NCBI GenBank assembly: GCA_023974075.1
Contig: CM043800.1
Location: 34,374,959-34,438,958 of the forward strand
Source of the DNA: Chaenocephalus aceratus
Taxonomy: Eukaryota > Chordata > Actinopteri > Perciformes > Channichthyidae
Length of the DNA: 64,000 bases
Direction of reading: 5' to 3'
Shown here: positions 35,688 to 47,765 of the stretch, in pieces
Layout of the letters: each line of letters starts with the position of its first letter
Numbering within the stretch: the first letter of the stretch is position 1
Made by a program: the position numbers and the translations under genes
The notes under the pieces: generated by a model
What the model was told of the DNA's origin: nothing
Seen by the model: only the letters and a program-made list of their open reading frames with translations
Database searches by the model: none

Positions 35688-36660
35688 AGCCTCATCCCAA
35701 TACCCCTCCTCGACTCCTCCTTTCCCTCACTCGCCTCCCTACCTTGCGTCTTAGCTCCGCCTCCGTAAGATGCGAGCGAGAAACACGAGGAGGTGACGCG
35801 AGGACAGAGGAGTCCTCAGGTATTAATTGGGATGTCCTCGTTCACTCAAACGTCACTCTTAAACGACGTCTGTTAATGATGACATGTGCACAGCTGTATC
35901 CCCTCTCATCGGGCTTAACTGAATAACCCCTTAGAACCGGCCCATTTGTTGTTAAATATTTATTTATATGAATGAATCTTTCTCTTGCTAGTCAAGGAAT
36001 TCAATGTATGATGGTTGGTCCTGCTTTTGTGTTCCGTTTTGGTGTAAAATGTAGCCTACATTTAAATAAAAATATAATGATAGTAATGTGAAATCCTTTA
36101 CTCTGAAAATGTGTGTCCTGTAGATCCCCGCATTCACCACAAACCCACATTCAGGACTGCATTTTAAATAATTTAACTCCTGAATATCTTAACACAAAAC
36201 AATACAAATAATTGTTATTTATCAAGATCTAGCCATTTATGAAATAACTTTCTTAATAGCTATGTTTTAGTGACGTTCAAGATCATTAAACATGACTTGA
36301 ATTGTTAGTATAACCTTAAGAAATGAATTGCACATAATAATTCCCACGGAGCTGTGAGCATTTATACATTTATGTGACGCTTTTCCACTCATCTTCCAGT
36401 CGGTTTTCCTCTGTTGAAATGGACCAGCTGTGAAGGTGGGGGCGGGGCTTTTATACGCGAGTAGTGAAAACACTTCCGCATAGTCTGCTCTCGTGTATCC
36501 TCCCTTTCGTCTCCTCCCGCACCCCTCCTCCCTCCTCGACTCCTCCGTGTGTATTTCAGCTATTGGGACGTCCTTCAAAATGGCGTGTCTTGATCGATTT
36601 CCGGGTCAAGTCCCGGAGGAGGGGAAGAGAGGAGTCGAGGGGGGGTATTGGGATGAGGCT
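35688..36660. mobile_element. 970-bp non-autonomous DNA transposon with long inverted ends
   Basis: The left end AGCCTCATCCCAATACCCC then TCCTCGACTCCTCCTTTCCC is matched by the reverse complement of the right end: AGCCTCATCCCAATACCCCC then CTCGACTCCTCTCTTCCC. The match covers about 38 bp with few differences. There is no transposase frame. No clear target-site duplication was seen, so the exact outer base is uncertain. The interior includes CpG-rich segments near both ends and an A/T-rich centre. Confidence 0.75.
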
Positions 36661-37527
36661 CATGTCTTTCTTTTGAAGTAAAGCAGGAAGCTGTTGCTGA
36701 CACAATTGCTGCACATGTTGGAAATGTTTTCATGATTGTTTAATTGTATTAGGAAACATGGAAACATGCTTTGTAAGCAGGTCAGGTGATCAGACTTTCA
36801 AACACGCCAACAGGCAGTACTGGATATTTGTACTGTACGTTATGCTACTCTATACTTCTAAACCAATACATCTCGGAGGCATTTATTTAAATTCATACTG
36901 CACCACATTTAGTGTTGGAGTTAACGTGCATGCACATATATTATCATCTTGTAAAATGAAATGCATTGTTAAGATTTAACTTCATAACGGTTGATTAAGT
37001 CAAGTGCCATATTTATTTTTACGAGCTACAACATGACATTCTTTGTACAAAGCAATTACAGTAATCCAATAATACGACACAAAGAGACGCTATTCTGCTG
37101 CGTAATAAGCACTTTCTTTTTGTGGATATTTTAAGCCAGGTTTGCTGATAATATTTCTTAATTTGTATTGCAACATTGCTAATGCAGGAACTTCACTTTT
37201 TACTAGACTTCACATTGAAGTATTGTTGCTTTTATAGAGCTTGTTAGCCATGTTCAACACATGACCTTATATGGAGATGACAGGACCACAAAGCAAGTGC
37301 ACCCAAAGCAAGCATTTTTCTCTATTGTTATAGCGTCTGTGATTAAACTATATCAGAAAAGCTTTTTTTTTTTACTTTGAGGTTTCGTTTTAAGTTGATC
37401 ATTTGCTTGATAGTTGTTTAAGAACCATTCCGAAGACTTCTTGTGTCTCCTGGCATTTTTTCATACCAATATTTCATCATTCCCCTATTAAGATAGCACA
37501 TCTACAGTGACTTCTCACATGCAGCCT

Positions 37528-37598
<71 letters not shown>

Positions 37599-39304
37599 GC
37601 TTCAGTGTGATTATCATGTGACTTTGTAACATGTTCTTAATTGAATTAAAGGCAGTAACTAGATGAAGCTGTGGAGCTGCACACATTAAGCAGCTTTCCT
37701 TCACATTGTACCATAATGGCAGTGACGACTTTGCTATGGCTGGTATCTCATCCATGACACCCGACCCAGGTGTGCTGTGTTTGTATGTGAACACATGTGA
37801 GTGTGTGAGGTTGTTTTTGCTGCAGTGTAGCAGAGGTTAGGGAACTCGTTTCAGGCTGCTGCTGCTGTGTGCTATACTTGTCTCTTACACACAGTGACCT
37901 CCACTCGATCTGCTCCCCACCCCTCCCTCTGGACAAATTCCAGCATGCCCTTATTTTCTCATCTCCTCTTACTACTACTCCTGTCTGTCTTCCTTTCCAC
38001 ATTCCCACCCTGCTGTACCACGTTTATATGAATTCTCATTGCTATATTATTCTCCTATTAGCCTGATATTTTTCTCCACCTCACTGGTTGCGTGTCTCTG
38101 TCAGCATTTTCTGTTTTTCATTCTTAGCAAGCTCACAATTATACAAAGCGATGTGCCCTTGGACTCAGGGAACCTTCAGTCTGTCAAAGGGCTTTTGTTT
38201 GTGAATCTTACCTCCCTGAAGAGATAAACTTGCCAATCCCCCCCCTGTTGTCAATGGGCTACTGTCTTCCCTGTGCATACATAAGCGTGTGTGTGTGTGT
38301 GTGAGATAGGTAAAGCTTGTGTGAGAGAAAATCCTCAACACTGCCTGTGTAGATTCTTCCATGTGAGAACAGTGTGACAGAGAGGTGAGGTTGTGTTAGC
38401 TGAAATCTTATTAACTGCTTAGCTGCTTTAAAGTTTTCTGTCAAAACAGTTCCTGAGAAACTTCTTCCTCTGCCAGCTCTTAATGTTTTTTTTTAAAGTG
38501 GTTCCAATCCCCATTTTGCACATTTCACAAAAGAAACATTATTTTCCAATTTCGCATAATGACACTGGATTCAGTATTTGGTAATTGAGCTGCTTTGTGA
38601 GCCATGAGTAGGGGCCGTTTGGGACCTGTTGGATTCATGACTCCAGGGTGAGGGGGAAGCTGGGACCGAGCGGTGCATTTGACCGATGACAACAGTCGTA
38701 TTAATCGTGACTGTTCCTCTAAGGCAATCCAGGCACACCACGGGGACTCATCTTCTGCGAGGGCATTTAATTTGAGCAGTGAGTGCTGCTGTGGCAGAGG
38801 TTTGGTACAACATTAGGCTAACATTATGCACTAGCCTGGGGGCCTCGCAGAATACGGGCAAGCGGCAAATCACAGGGTCATGCCTCTCTGGGTCCTGATA
38901 GAGAAATTGTTCTCCTGGTTTCTCTCAGTCTCATTTTCTCTTCTCATTATTTCATTTTTTTCATTTTCCATTACACAGTTTTTCCGCGGTCCCTCTTTCT
39001 CCCATCTGGTTGCTCCAGCTGAGGTCAATACCCGGCGCTCTGCTGCAGCACCAGGACACGGGAATCTCATGAATAGCAAAGCACCAAAACTGGCGGGCCC
39101 CCTGACATTTGGAAAGTGTATGTTTAAAACTGAAGTTCATTTCAATATTTTGATTGTAATGTAAAGAGGATCTGTCCTGTGACTGCGGTTCATTTCAATC
39201 AAGTTTCAATAAAATGGAGAGGTTTATGTAAAAATCTGATCATTTCTCATTTTCCCTTCATATCATTTTATAATTTCCAGCTGTTGAAAGCATTTCTTAG
39301 TGTA
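36661..39304. other. Gene-free stretch
   Basis: Contains a long (GT)n run and otherwise single-copy-looking sequence. The segment 38580-38870 is compositionally complex and might be conserved non-coding sequence. Confidence 0.5.
37533..37596. repeat. (GT)n microsatellite, about 32 units
   Basis: Uninterrupted GT run. Confidence 0.93.
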
Positions 39305-39520
39305 GCAAAGTGTACAATGCTACAGCTGATCATCGTTATCAGCCACTGTCTGTAGCTGTTTTCAAACCTACTGCACTGTCACTTTTATTTTATCCATGTA
39401 TTTTTTCTTTTAATGTTTATTTTTATCTTTGCTTTTTAATGACTGTTTTGGAAAGCACTTTGAATTGTGTTGTGTTGAAAGCTGCTATATAAATAAACTT
39501 CCCTTCCCTTGCCTTACTCA
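39305..39520 (+). mobile_element. L2-clade LINE 3' UTR fragment
   Basis: ACTGCACTGTCACTTTTATT, TCCATGTATTTTTTCTTTTA, AAAGCACTTTGAATTGTG and GCTATATAAATAAACTTCCC match the 3' UTR of the LINE copy at 44611-45799. The insertion is truncated within the UTR. Confidence 0.75.
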
Positions 39521-39595
39521 AGTTCAAGGTTTGGCCATCTCAAAGGTCAGCTGAGTTTATTCACATGCATCTTGTGAAGTCCATTAGGTCTCGTG

Positions 39596-39606
39596 CGTGT
39601 GCGTGC

Positions 39607-39658
<52 letters not shown>
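39596..39658. repeat. (GCGT)(GT)n(GA)n microsatellite
   Basis: A few GCGT units, about 22 GT units, then GAGAGAGA. Confidence 0.9.
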
Positions 39659-39661
<3 letters not shown>

Positions 39662-42174
39662 GGAACCTTTGTGTCAGAGAGAGGACTTGTTGCCTTTGAG
39701 ACAGTCTTGATCTAGCTTTACAGCATTTTGCTGCTCTTCAACTTTCCACTTGGTCAGTCTTTCCATGTCCAAAATGGCTCCACCGACTTGTTCTCTTTCT
39801 CACATTTACTGTCACTCTTCTGGCTTTGTTGCTGTCTAACTCTGCTCCCTGCATTATCCCTCTTAACCCCCGTCATACAGCCACCCACCCATGTTTCTTC
39901 TCTGTCTCTCTACTCAGCTGGTGGGCCAGCCAGGAGGCACTGCATGCCGTTTGAGGAGCGTAATCGGCTCTGTCTGCCTTTCCCATTTCCATTTCAATCC
40001 TCTGTTCACAGCTGGAACCAAGGCGCTCCGCATGCAGATGAGCAAGAGTTGACTTTCTCTAGAACGTACATTCAGACAAGAGATGGGCAGGAGAGCGGGA
40101 GGAGGAGTTGGAGGGAGAGAAAGAGACAAGAGAGGGGCAGAATAATGAAAGATGATATGATGAGGGAAAGCAACAGTTGCTGACAGCGGGAAAATAATGT
40201 TCGAATACACTTCATTGTCATTCAACCTTACGGAAACGCACAGAGGGAGATAAATCGTTTTCGGGGGTCACTACACCCACACGTGATAAACAAAACAAGA
40301 CAAAATGATAAGGAAACGAGTCCATCAAAGAAAAGACAGGTCGAGGCGAGATCACGGTGAAAGAAAGAAAGTCTAGTATAATGCAAAACTGGAACAAAGG
40401 CAATGCTGGTTTTGTGCCTAAAAGGTAACAGATCTGTTTAGCAATCACCACAAGTATTTTTAAGATGTTTCTGAAAACATGTATGCCGAGGACATTTTTG
40501 CTTTCTTCTTTCGTTTCCAAAAAACACAACATCGATGTTAATCTCCGAGTAATAGTAGTGTGTGGATTAGAACATTGTAACCCTGTTTTCTTTGTTATTC
40601 AAAGTGCTTACAGGCTTGGACTTTTGACATGATTTCATTTTGAATAATCAATGTTGTACAGAATTACACCAAGCTGACTCACTCAAAACCAAAGATTCAA
40701 TTTCACTGGCTTCCTGTCCGTTTGCCTTATTCCACATTATGATCTGAGAACATCTCTGTTCATCTCTGCCAGCGGTCGAGTGCTGCGTCACCCTCCCTCG
40801 TATCCCAATAGCGATGACAAATAACCACGAGGTCATCATGCCTTTGTTGATAACATTAGAGTTCTGTTCAGCGTTTGAAGCTGAGTCATGCTGGGACCGA
40901 TGATTGATGACTATGCAGGATTTGTTTTGGACTTTGGTGCAATCACCTGATCCTTAGGCAGCATCCATTATGAGGGGTGCAGATACAAACAAACGGACAT
41001 ACACACTAATTGATGTTATTGTTGTGGGACGGGGGCTGATGCACTCTCTTCAAGTGCTGTGCAGCCGGCCGCTCGAGTTTCAGTCGAACTCCATTTATGG
41101 GAAAAACCATCTGCTGCCAATTGATTACAACAACTGATATTGATTTAAACAGGCAAGCTCAGCAGCAGAAGTGATTCATTCATACGGACCCAATGAGGTG
41201 CGACACAATATGTTGACCACTTAATACGCCTGTTTAATCTTTAATGTCACTGTCATTTTCCACTCCTTGAATTACGATGACTCTTTCTTAAAATGCCCGC
41301 TGTCTTTGTGGGTCATTTAGCGAGAAATTAATGTAATTAAAAGTTCTCCTCCTCCCCTTCCACACGTGGCGGCCGGCTCCTCCTGATGTGCCACAGCGCT
41401 GTGATAAACTGCCCTGCTTACGAGTGGCTCGCATTGGCAGCCAACAGCAGCACTGCATTCAATCCCATGATGCCAAGTGGTCTGCAAAGCAAGACAAACT
41501 GCCCTGCCGGTCAGAGGGCTCCTCCGGTGTGCAAATGCCCACTTTTGCTTTTATTGACAGAAACCTTTTCTTCCGGCCAGTTGCTTTTCCACTTCTCCTC
41601 TCTCCTTCTTTCCCCCCCGGGTCGATCAGTCTTTCACTTCCTTTCCCCGCACGCCATCTTTTGATCCTGGCTGTCCACACTTCTGCCTGTCCTTCCCTCT
41701 CTCTAAAACAACCTTCCTCTTCTCTGTTCGCCCTCTTCACGCTAATTGACTCTCCACACCTCTGACAACACGTTCTGCTGCCTTTCATCCCAATCACTCT
41801 TCTTTTGTGTACCCCCTCCATCGCTCATTTTCCCTTTTACTCGTCTCTCCCCCGCTCCTAATGCCCCCCTGTGGAGTCACAGAATCTGTATCGATGGCAA
41901 CACTTGGCGATGGCGCGTGAGCGTGTGTCACGGTCCCTCAGCCCCCACTGCACAGTCATTGTGGCTGTAATGCCATAATTACCCCCCATTATGGGCGAGA
42001 AAGGTAGATTCAAAGGGATTGAGACAAGGGGGGGGGGGGGAGAGGGGAAGGATGTGAGGAGAGAGTGGTGAAGATCAGTTGAAGGGAGAGATGAGTGAGG
42101 GTCAACATGTTGGAGTTTGACGGAAAGAGCGAAGAAAAAAACGTCTTAGCTGGTCTGTAGATCAATCAGATATG

Positions 42175-42175
<1 letters not shown>

Positions 42176-42221
<46 letters not shown>
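42176..42221. repeat. (GT)n microsatellite
   Basis: About 22 GT units. Confidence 0.92.
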
Positions 42222-42223
<2 letters not shown>

Positions 42224-42545
42224 AAACAGACCGTCTGGGGCTGTGTCTCATGGGACGGCCGGCTCTTGGCTCCTGTGTGGGGGGGCACATCAGTTGAGAT
42301 GTTAATGGTCCAGGCTTCATTGGACACGCACAGATGGGTCCCTCACTTGGGTTACAGCAGACGCACATAAGCACAGGCAGGTGGACACACAAATCAGACA
42401 GCACTTTTAAATCATACCGTTGGAGCTCAGACACTTCAATATTACTCTTACTCACAAGCCACAAAAAAGGAAATCAAAGAGAAAGTAGATACGTATGTGT
42501 GTCTGGCTACCATGATTAAGCATATACTTTAACAGATTTAGAATC

Positions 42546-42604
42546 TCAGCATCAATATTTTTAGAAGAGAACACTATGTTCTCTTCTAAAAATATTGATG
42601 CTGA
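42546..42604. repeat. Perfect 28-bp inverted repeat with a 3-nt spacer
   Basis: The arm 42546-42573 (TCAGCATCAATATTTT then TAGAAGAGAACA) pairs without mismatch with 42577-42604, around the spacer CTA. One mismatch beyond the stem is followed by one further pair. Confidence 0.93.
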
Positions 42605-43980
42605 CACTATCTCTGCGGTAAAAGTGTATTTATATATATTTAGATATATTCTATTAACTTCAATTGTAGCACATAATGTGATTCACCATCAATCAATTAC
42701 TGTCAGATCTGTTAGTGCTGAACACCTCATTTGGAAAGGTGCTTTCCTATTCGGCTGCACATGTACAATATGTGACTGGTTACTGGTTTCACAAGCATAC
42801 TGAATGTGTGCATACGTGAGAGTATACATAACAAGTTTAAAGAAAACATTGCTTTAGGTCACATCAAGGAACCCACCCGTAAAGCGTAAACATGCAAATA
42901 AGAATTTGCTCACACATAAATACACCATTTAAGTTTGACGAGGGTAGTAACACTTTCATATTTCCTATTGTAACCCCTTGGGCGGACATGGAGAAAATGC
43001 ATGTGCCTGCGATTCATTCAGTGGTTGAAGGATGATTAATATTCTATAAAATGATTAATGTATTCATATTCAATGCCTGCGGGTTTGAGTGCAGAGACGA
43101 CTCCAACGTTGAGTTGGTGTAGGCGCGATAAAGTCCACACAGCCCAGCGGGCATGGAGGATTGTGAGTGTGTGTGTGAGAGAGTGTGTGTGTATGTTTGT
43201 AAGCAACAGAAAGTGCAGTGCAGAGACGCTGGGAGACTTTGAAGACAAAAAGCTGATTCCTAATTAATTTTCCTCTGAAAGCTACTTTTACATGCATTAC
43301 AGAAAAAGACGTCTGAAGAGAAGCCAACTGTAGTTCAACAGCAAAAGAGTTAGCTGCATAAAAAAGACTAGCATTAAGAAATAAATTAATTTAGAGTTTT
43401 GTAGGGAAGTCATATTTATGTGGTCTTGCCCCTGAAACTCATTAAACTGTTCACCCTTTTACTTTTTACAGCAGGACTATTTCAAGTATAAGCTTCCACT
43501 TAATTTCACATCAGAAAGTATATATAATATAATGAGGCATTAAGTAATAAGATCACGTTTAGACATCTACAACTAACATGGCATTTAATTGGATTAAACT
43601 GGGGATTAGAATTTCAATTAAAAATAACAATTTATGTAAATAGAATATGCTCATAAAAGTCTTCCTTTGTGATTCGACAGCATTATGTTAACATTTGTAT
43701 TAACTATTACTTAATCCTGGCATTCACAGCAGAATAATGTATATGTTAGGAGGCACTATTTAGTCTGTTGATAATGTTAGATGATCCCTTCTACCAACTT
43801 CAGAGTATTAGGCCATTTAAGTGACTTTTTTCAGCTTAATTTTCACAAAAACTGTAAACAATATTCGAAAATGTATATATTTCCTGTTATTGGTTACCTA
43901 CCTGAAAAATAGGAGTGCAAGCATATTTTCATAGTGTTATCTTATCAAGCACAAGTACGGGCACGAGCAAAAAATAGGAC

Positions 43981-44345
43981 TCAAGAGCACAACCAGGCAA
44001 TAAGGTCTTTAGTCAAGCGTTTAATCCAAAAGGTACAAATAAAACGGGCAATGATCAAAAAATGTACTGACTTGAAGTAACGAAAAACAACCAAGTAGGT
44101 TGGTACAAATGCTAAGCAGCTAGAACAATAGCTTTCGTCAGAAGAGAAACATGGAGCACTTTCTGCTATACAGACGAGATGAACTGGCACTGACCAAGGA
44201 AACAGCACAGACTAAACACACAGGTGAGGAGTGATCATTAGGGACAGCTGAGGCTCATTGAGGCCAGGCAGGTGATTAACAGGGAGCGGAAATACACAGG
44301 TGAGGGAGTGAGGCGATCAGCCAGGGCCAGGATGTGACAATCTTC
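43981..44345. repeat. Probable interspersed repeat, family unresolved
   Basis: The run of short motifs (TTTAATCCAAAAGGTACAAA, AGGAAACAGCACAG, ACACACAGGTGAGG, GTGATTAACAGGGAGCGG, CCAGGATGTGACA) is reminiscent of an abundant fish repeat ending in GGATCATGACA-like sequence. No ends were defined. Confidence 0.35.
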
Positions 44346-44610
44346 GCTGGGCGACAGGTGCAAACAACTGCCCAATACATTTTCTATCAGAAGAAATAGG
44401 CTGCTGTTTCGAAAACGATGCAAATATGCAGCATTTAGAAAACATGTTTTAATTTGCGTTTTGGAACATTGGTATTTTTATACAGTATCATTCCTGAGGC
44501 TGCAGTGTGTTTCTCTCAATGTCAATGTTTTGGGCCGTAGTTATTGAATGGAGTGCAAAATGTTCTGACAGTTATATTAAATAGTTATAGGCAAAATAAT
44601 AATGTATAGG

Positions 44611-45799
44611 CTATTAGATGACATGTGGGGTTCCTCAAGGCTCCATCTTGGGGCCTCTTCTCTTTAACATCGACATGCTACCACTGGCTCAGATAATGAA
44701 GAACAACAAAATAAGTTACCATAGCTATGCAGATGACACACACATTTACGTAACAATTTCACCAGGAGACTATGCTCCAATTCAAACACTGAGTAAGTGC
44801 ATTGAACAAATCAATGACTGGATGTGTCAGAACTTTCTCCAATTAAGCAAAGATAAAACTGAGGTAATGGTTTTTGGAGCCAAGGCAGAACGTTGAAAAG
44901 TTAGCGCTGAGCTTCAGTCTGCAATGTTCAAACCAACAGATAAAGCCAGAAATCTAGGTGTAGTCATGGACTCTGACCTGAGTTTCAACAGTCACATTAA
45001 AACCGTTACTAAATCAGCCTACTATCACCTAAAGAACATATCTAGGATTAAAAGACTAATGTCACAGCAGGATTTGGAAAAACTTGTCCATGCTTTTATC
45101 TTCAGGAGACTCGACTACTGCAATGGTGTCTTCACAGGTCTCACTAAAAAATCTATTAGAAAGCTGCAGCTGATTCAGAACGCCGCTGCTCGAGTCCTCA
45201 CTAACACTAAGAAAGTGGATCACATCACTCCTTTTCTGAAGTCTTTACACTGGCTTCCTGTGTGTCAAAGAATAGATTTCAAAATATTGCTGCTGGTTTA
45301 TAAAGCACTGAATGGTTTAGGCCCAAAATACATTACTGACCTCCTGCTAAATTATGAACCATCCAGATCTCTCAGGTCTTCAGGGACTGGTCAGCTTTCT
45401 GTCCCCAGAGTCAGAACTAAACATGGTAAAGCAGCATTCAGTTATTATGCTCCAAATATCTGGAACAAACTCCCAGAAACCTGCAGGTCCGCTGCAACTC
45501 TGACTACTTTTAAATCCAGGCTGAAGACTTTTCTTTTTGTCGCTGCTTTTAATTGAACTATTCATATCTTAAACTGCACTGTAACTTTTATCCATGTACT
45601 TTTTCTTGTAATGTTTAATTGAACTATTCATATTTTAGACTGCACTGTAACTTTTATCCATGTATTTTTCCTTAATGTTTATTTCATTAGCTTTTCTTTT
45701 TTAATGCTTAATGTCTTTAATTTTTTTTGTAAAGCACTTTGAATTGCCTTGCGTTGAAAAGTGCTATATAAATAAACTTGCCTTGCCTTGCCTTGCCTA
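44611..45799 (+). mobile_element. 5'-truncated L2-clade LINE with reverse transcriptase
   Basis: The copy begins inside the reverse transcriptase domain with [15 protein letters not shown], followed by [10 protein letters not shown] (the catalytic Y-A-D-D), [67 protein letters not shown] and LRSSGTG, ending FKSRLKTFLFVAAFN and TGA at 45554-45556. A single in-frame TGA at 44894-44896 interrupts it, after KAER. The 3' UTR holds a direct duplication of about 50 bp (TTGAACTATTCATAT..CTTTTATCCATGTA, near 45554-45600 and 45617-45663). It ends in GCTATATAAATAAACTTGCC with (TTGCC)n. This places it in the L2/Maui-like group of fish. The endonuclease part is missing, so it is inactive. Confidence 0.88.
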
Positions 45800-47677
45800 G
45801 GCGTACAACTTGCAAAACACTGGATACGTTTTAAAAGAAAAACAAGGCAGGTGGATTCAACTTGTTTTCCTCACGGGCCTCACGGTACAAATGATCACAA
45901 GACATTTATTTAAATACCACATTTATTTGAGCTGTGTTGAAACCGATGTTCTGCAAGGCTTGGGAACACTTGTACAACAATGAATTAGTGAGCGACTTGA
46001 GGGGATCAGACCATTTTATTTTGTCATGAGTTATATTGGAAAGTGGGGCTTACAGCTGTGCAGCAGAAAACCCCTCCACCATATCCCAGTTTAATCATGG
46101 CTTTTGTCATAAGAGTGGGTTCATTATTCATTGTCTATTGAGCAGCTCTGATTTCGAGTGTAGGTCACATTATCTCTACAGTCTTGTCGTTGTAGGAATA
46201 AACTAGCTCAAATCCACCATTTAAACTAAACTGCAGAGTGTGTGTATACATTCTCTTGGCTGGATTAAACCCAACTAAAGTGGATACATGACAGTTGTTT
46301 GCCGTTGATTAAAATGTGTTTCTTGCAAGCCGTGTCCAGCAGTTGACCACACCGATGACCTTTATGCAGTAACCCACTCAAAAGGCACTGAGGCGGGTAT
46401 ACTGTATGACTCTGATATTACTCAGCACCATTTCCTGTATCTTGGCCCTCTTTGCAGTGAGCATGACAGCTTTCCCTCCCACAGAGTTACTGTCAGAGTG
46501 GGTGTTATTGTGCCTGGCATCCAGTCAGGCACAATCCACTGTGATAGCCACAAGCTAACATTAAAATATATGGTCCCAGTGAAACTCTTCAGGGGACATC
46601 AACAAAGCACAGCGGCTCATTGTATCCTGTTATAACCAACACAACAAACACACACTGGCTGGAGAACACAACGATTTCTGCCCAGCGAGTGACCCGATCT
46701 ATTACATCCAAGGATGGGAGTAAAAACAGATAGTGGTGCTCGGATGAATCACAATGATTAGATCATTTAAGTGACTCTATTGATCATCGGAGCCAATTGG
46801 CAGAAAACACAAGCTATCACAGAACACACGGTAGTGATGTCCCAGAGAGGATAGCTACATCACTGCTCAAACCCTGCACTGTGACTCACGCTCCTCTATG
46901 TATCAGTGCCTGGGAAACAGCTGTGTGATCGTCTGTAGCTCGGCCAAGAGGAGAGAGGCCAAGAAACAGAAGGAGAACAAAATAGAGCCCAAAGGAAAGT
47001 GGAAAGGAGGGGGTAATAAAGATGCATGGAGAGATTGGAGTGGACAGAGATGGAGGGCACATATCCGAAGAGAGAATAGATAAGTGAAACAAACGGATAG
47101 ATCAAAGACTTTCTTGTGAAGGATGGAGCCTCTCCACATCTTTCATTAATTCTCCTGCGATGCCGTGGCCTGACATCAGAATGCATACATGAATACAGCT
47201 ACCTTCACTTTCTATCTCTCCAAATGTTTTTTTTCTCTCCCTGCCCTTACTTTGCTCTTAGTCCTCGAGGCTATGCGTTACCCCTCCCTTCACTTTGGAA
47301 TTAAAGTTCTCCCCTCCTCCACTTCTAATCTGTTCCTTCATTATTCTTCCATTACACATCTCTCTTCCCTTTGTAGTGCTGCCGCCATGTCTCTGTTTCT
47401 CTTTATCCCCCTTGCTTTGGGCTGACGTATCAAATATTCTGCCTGTCAGGTAGCCTCGTTTTTGACATGGGGTGGGGATGGGCAATCACATAAAACAAGG
47501 GACTATAAAGTGGGCTGTCTGATTTATATTGTGCAAGGAGTGACAATTTGCCTAAAAGAACATTCAACGAGTGTCTTGTATATAGCTGCTTAATTTCTCT
47601 TGAAGTAGAAATGCTGACAACAGTCAGTGCAAGCAGGATTTGCTTGCATGTTGACTTCTGTATGCGAAAAGCTTTTG
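45800..47677. other. Gene-free stretch
   Basis: No supported gene or repeat. Pyrimidine-rich at 47210-47410. Confidence 0.5.
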
Positions 47678-47765
47678 AATGAATTGCCATGAAATGTGTT
47701 ACTAACAGTAATGACCCCCTTGGGATGAATTGTAATAACTTTGGCGACCCCTTAAAGTGGAACTC
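47678..47765. mobile_element. Fragment of the same teleost interspersed family as 34610-35130
   Basis: GAATTGCCATGAAATGTGTT, then GGGATGAATTGTAATAACTT and TGGCGACCCCTT follow the known order of this fish repeat. Only a short piece is left. Confidence 0.55.

Larger units (their letters stand above)
39660..43980. other. Gene-free stretch
   Basis: No supported gene. It contains a (GT)n run, a G11-type run near 42030 and a perfect palindrome. The segment 40940-41345 is complex with ATTA-rich homeodomain-like motifs, and could be a conserved non-coding element. Confidence 0.5.

Noticed and set aside
39728..40183. 151-codon open frame
   Set aside because: Derived mainly from pyrimidine-rich then purine-rich low-complexity sequence; no domain, and overlapped by an open frame on the other strand.
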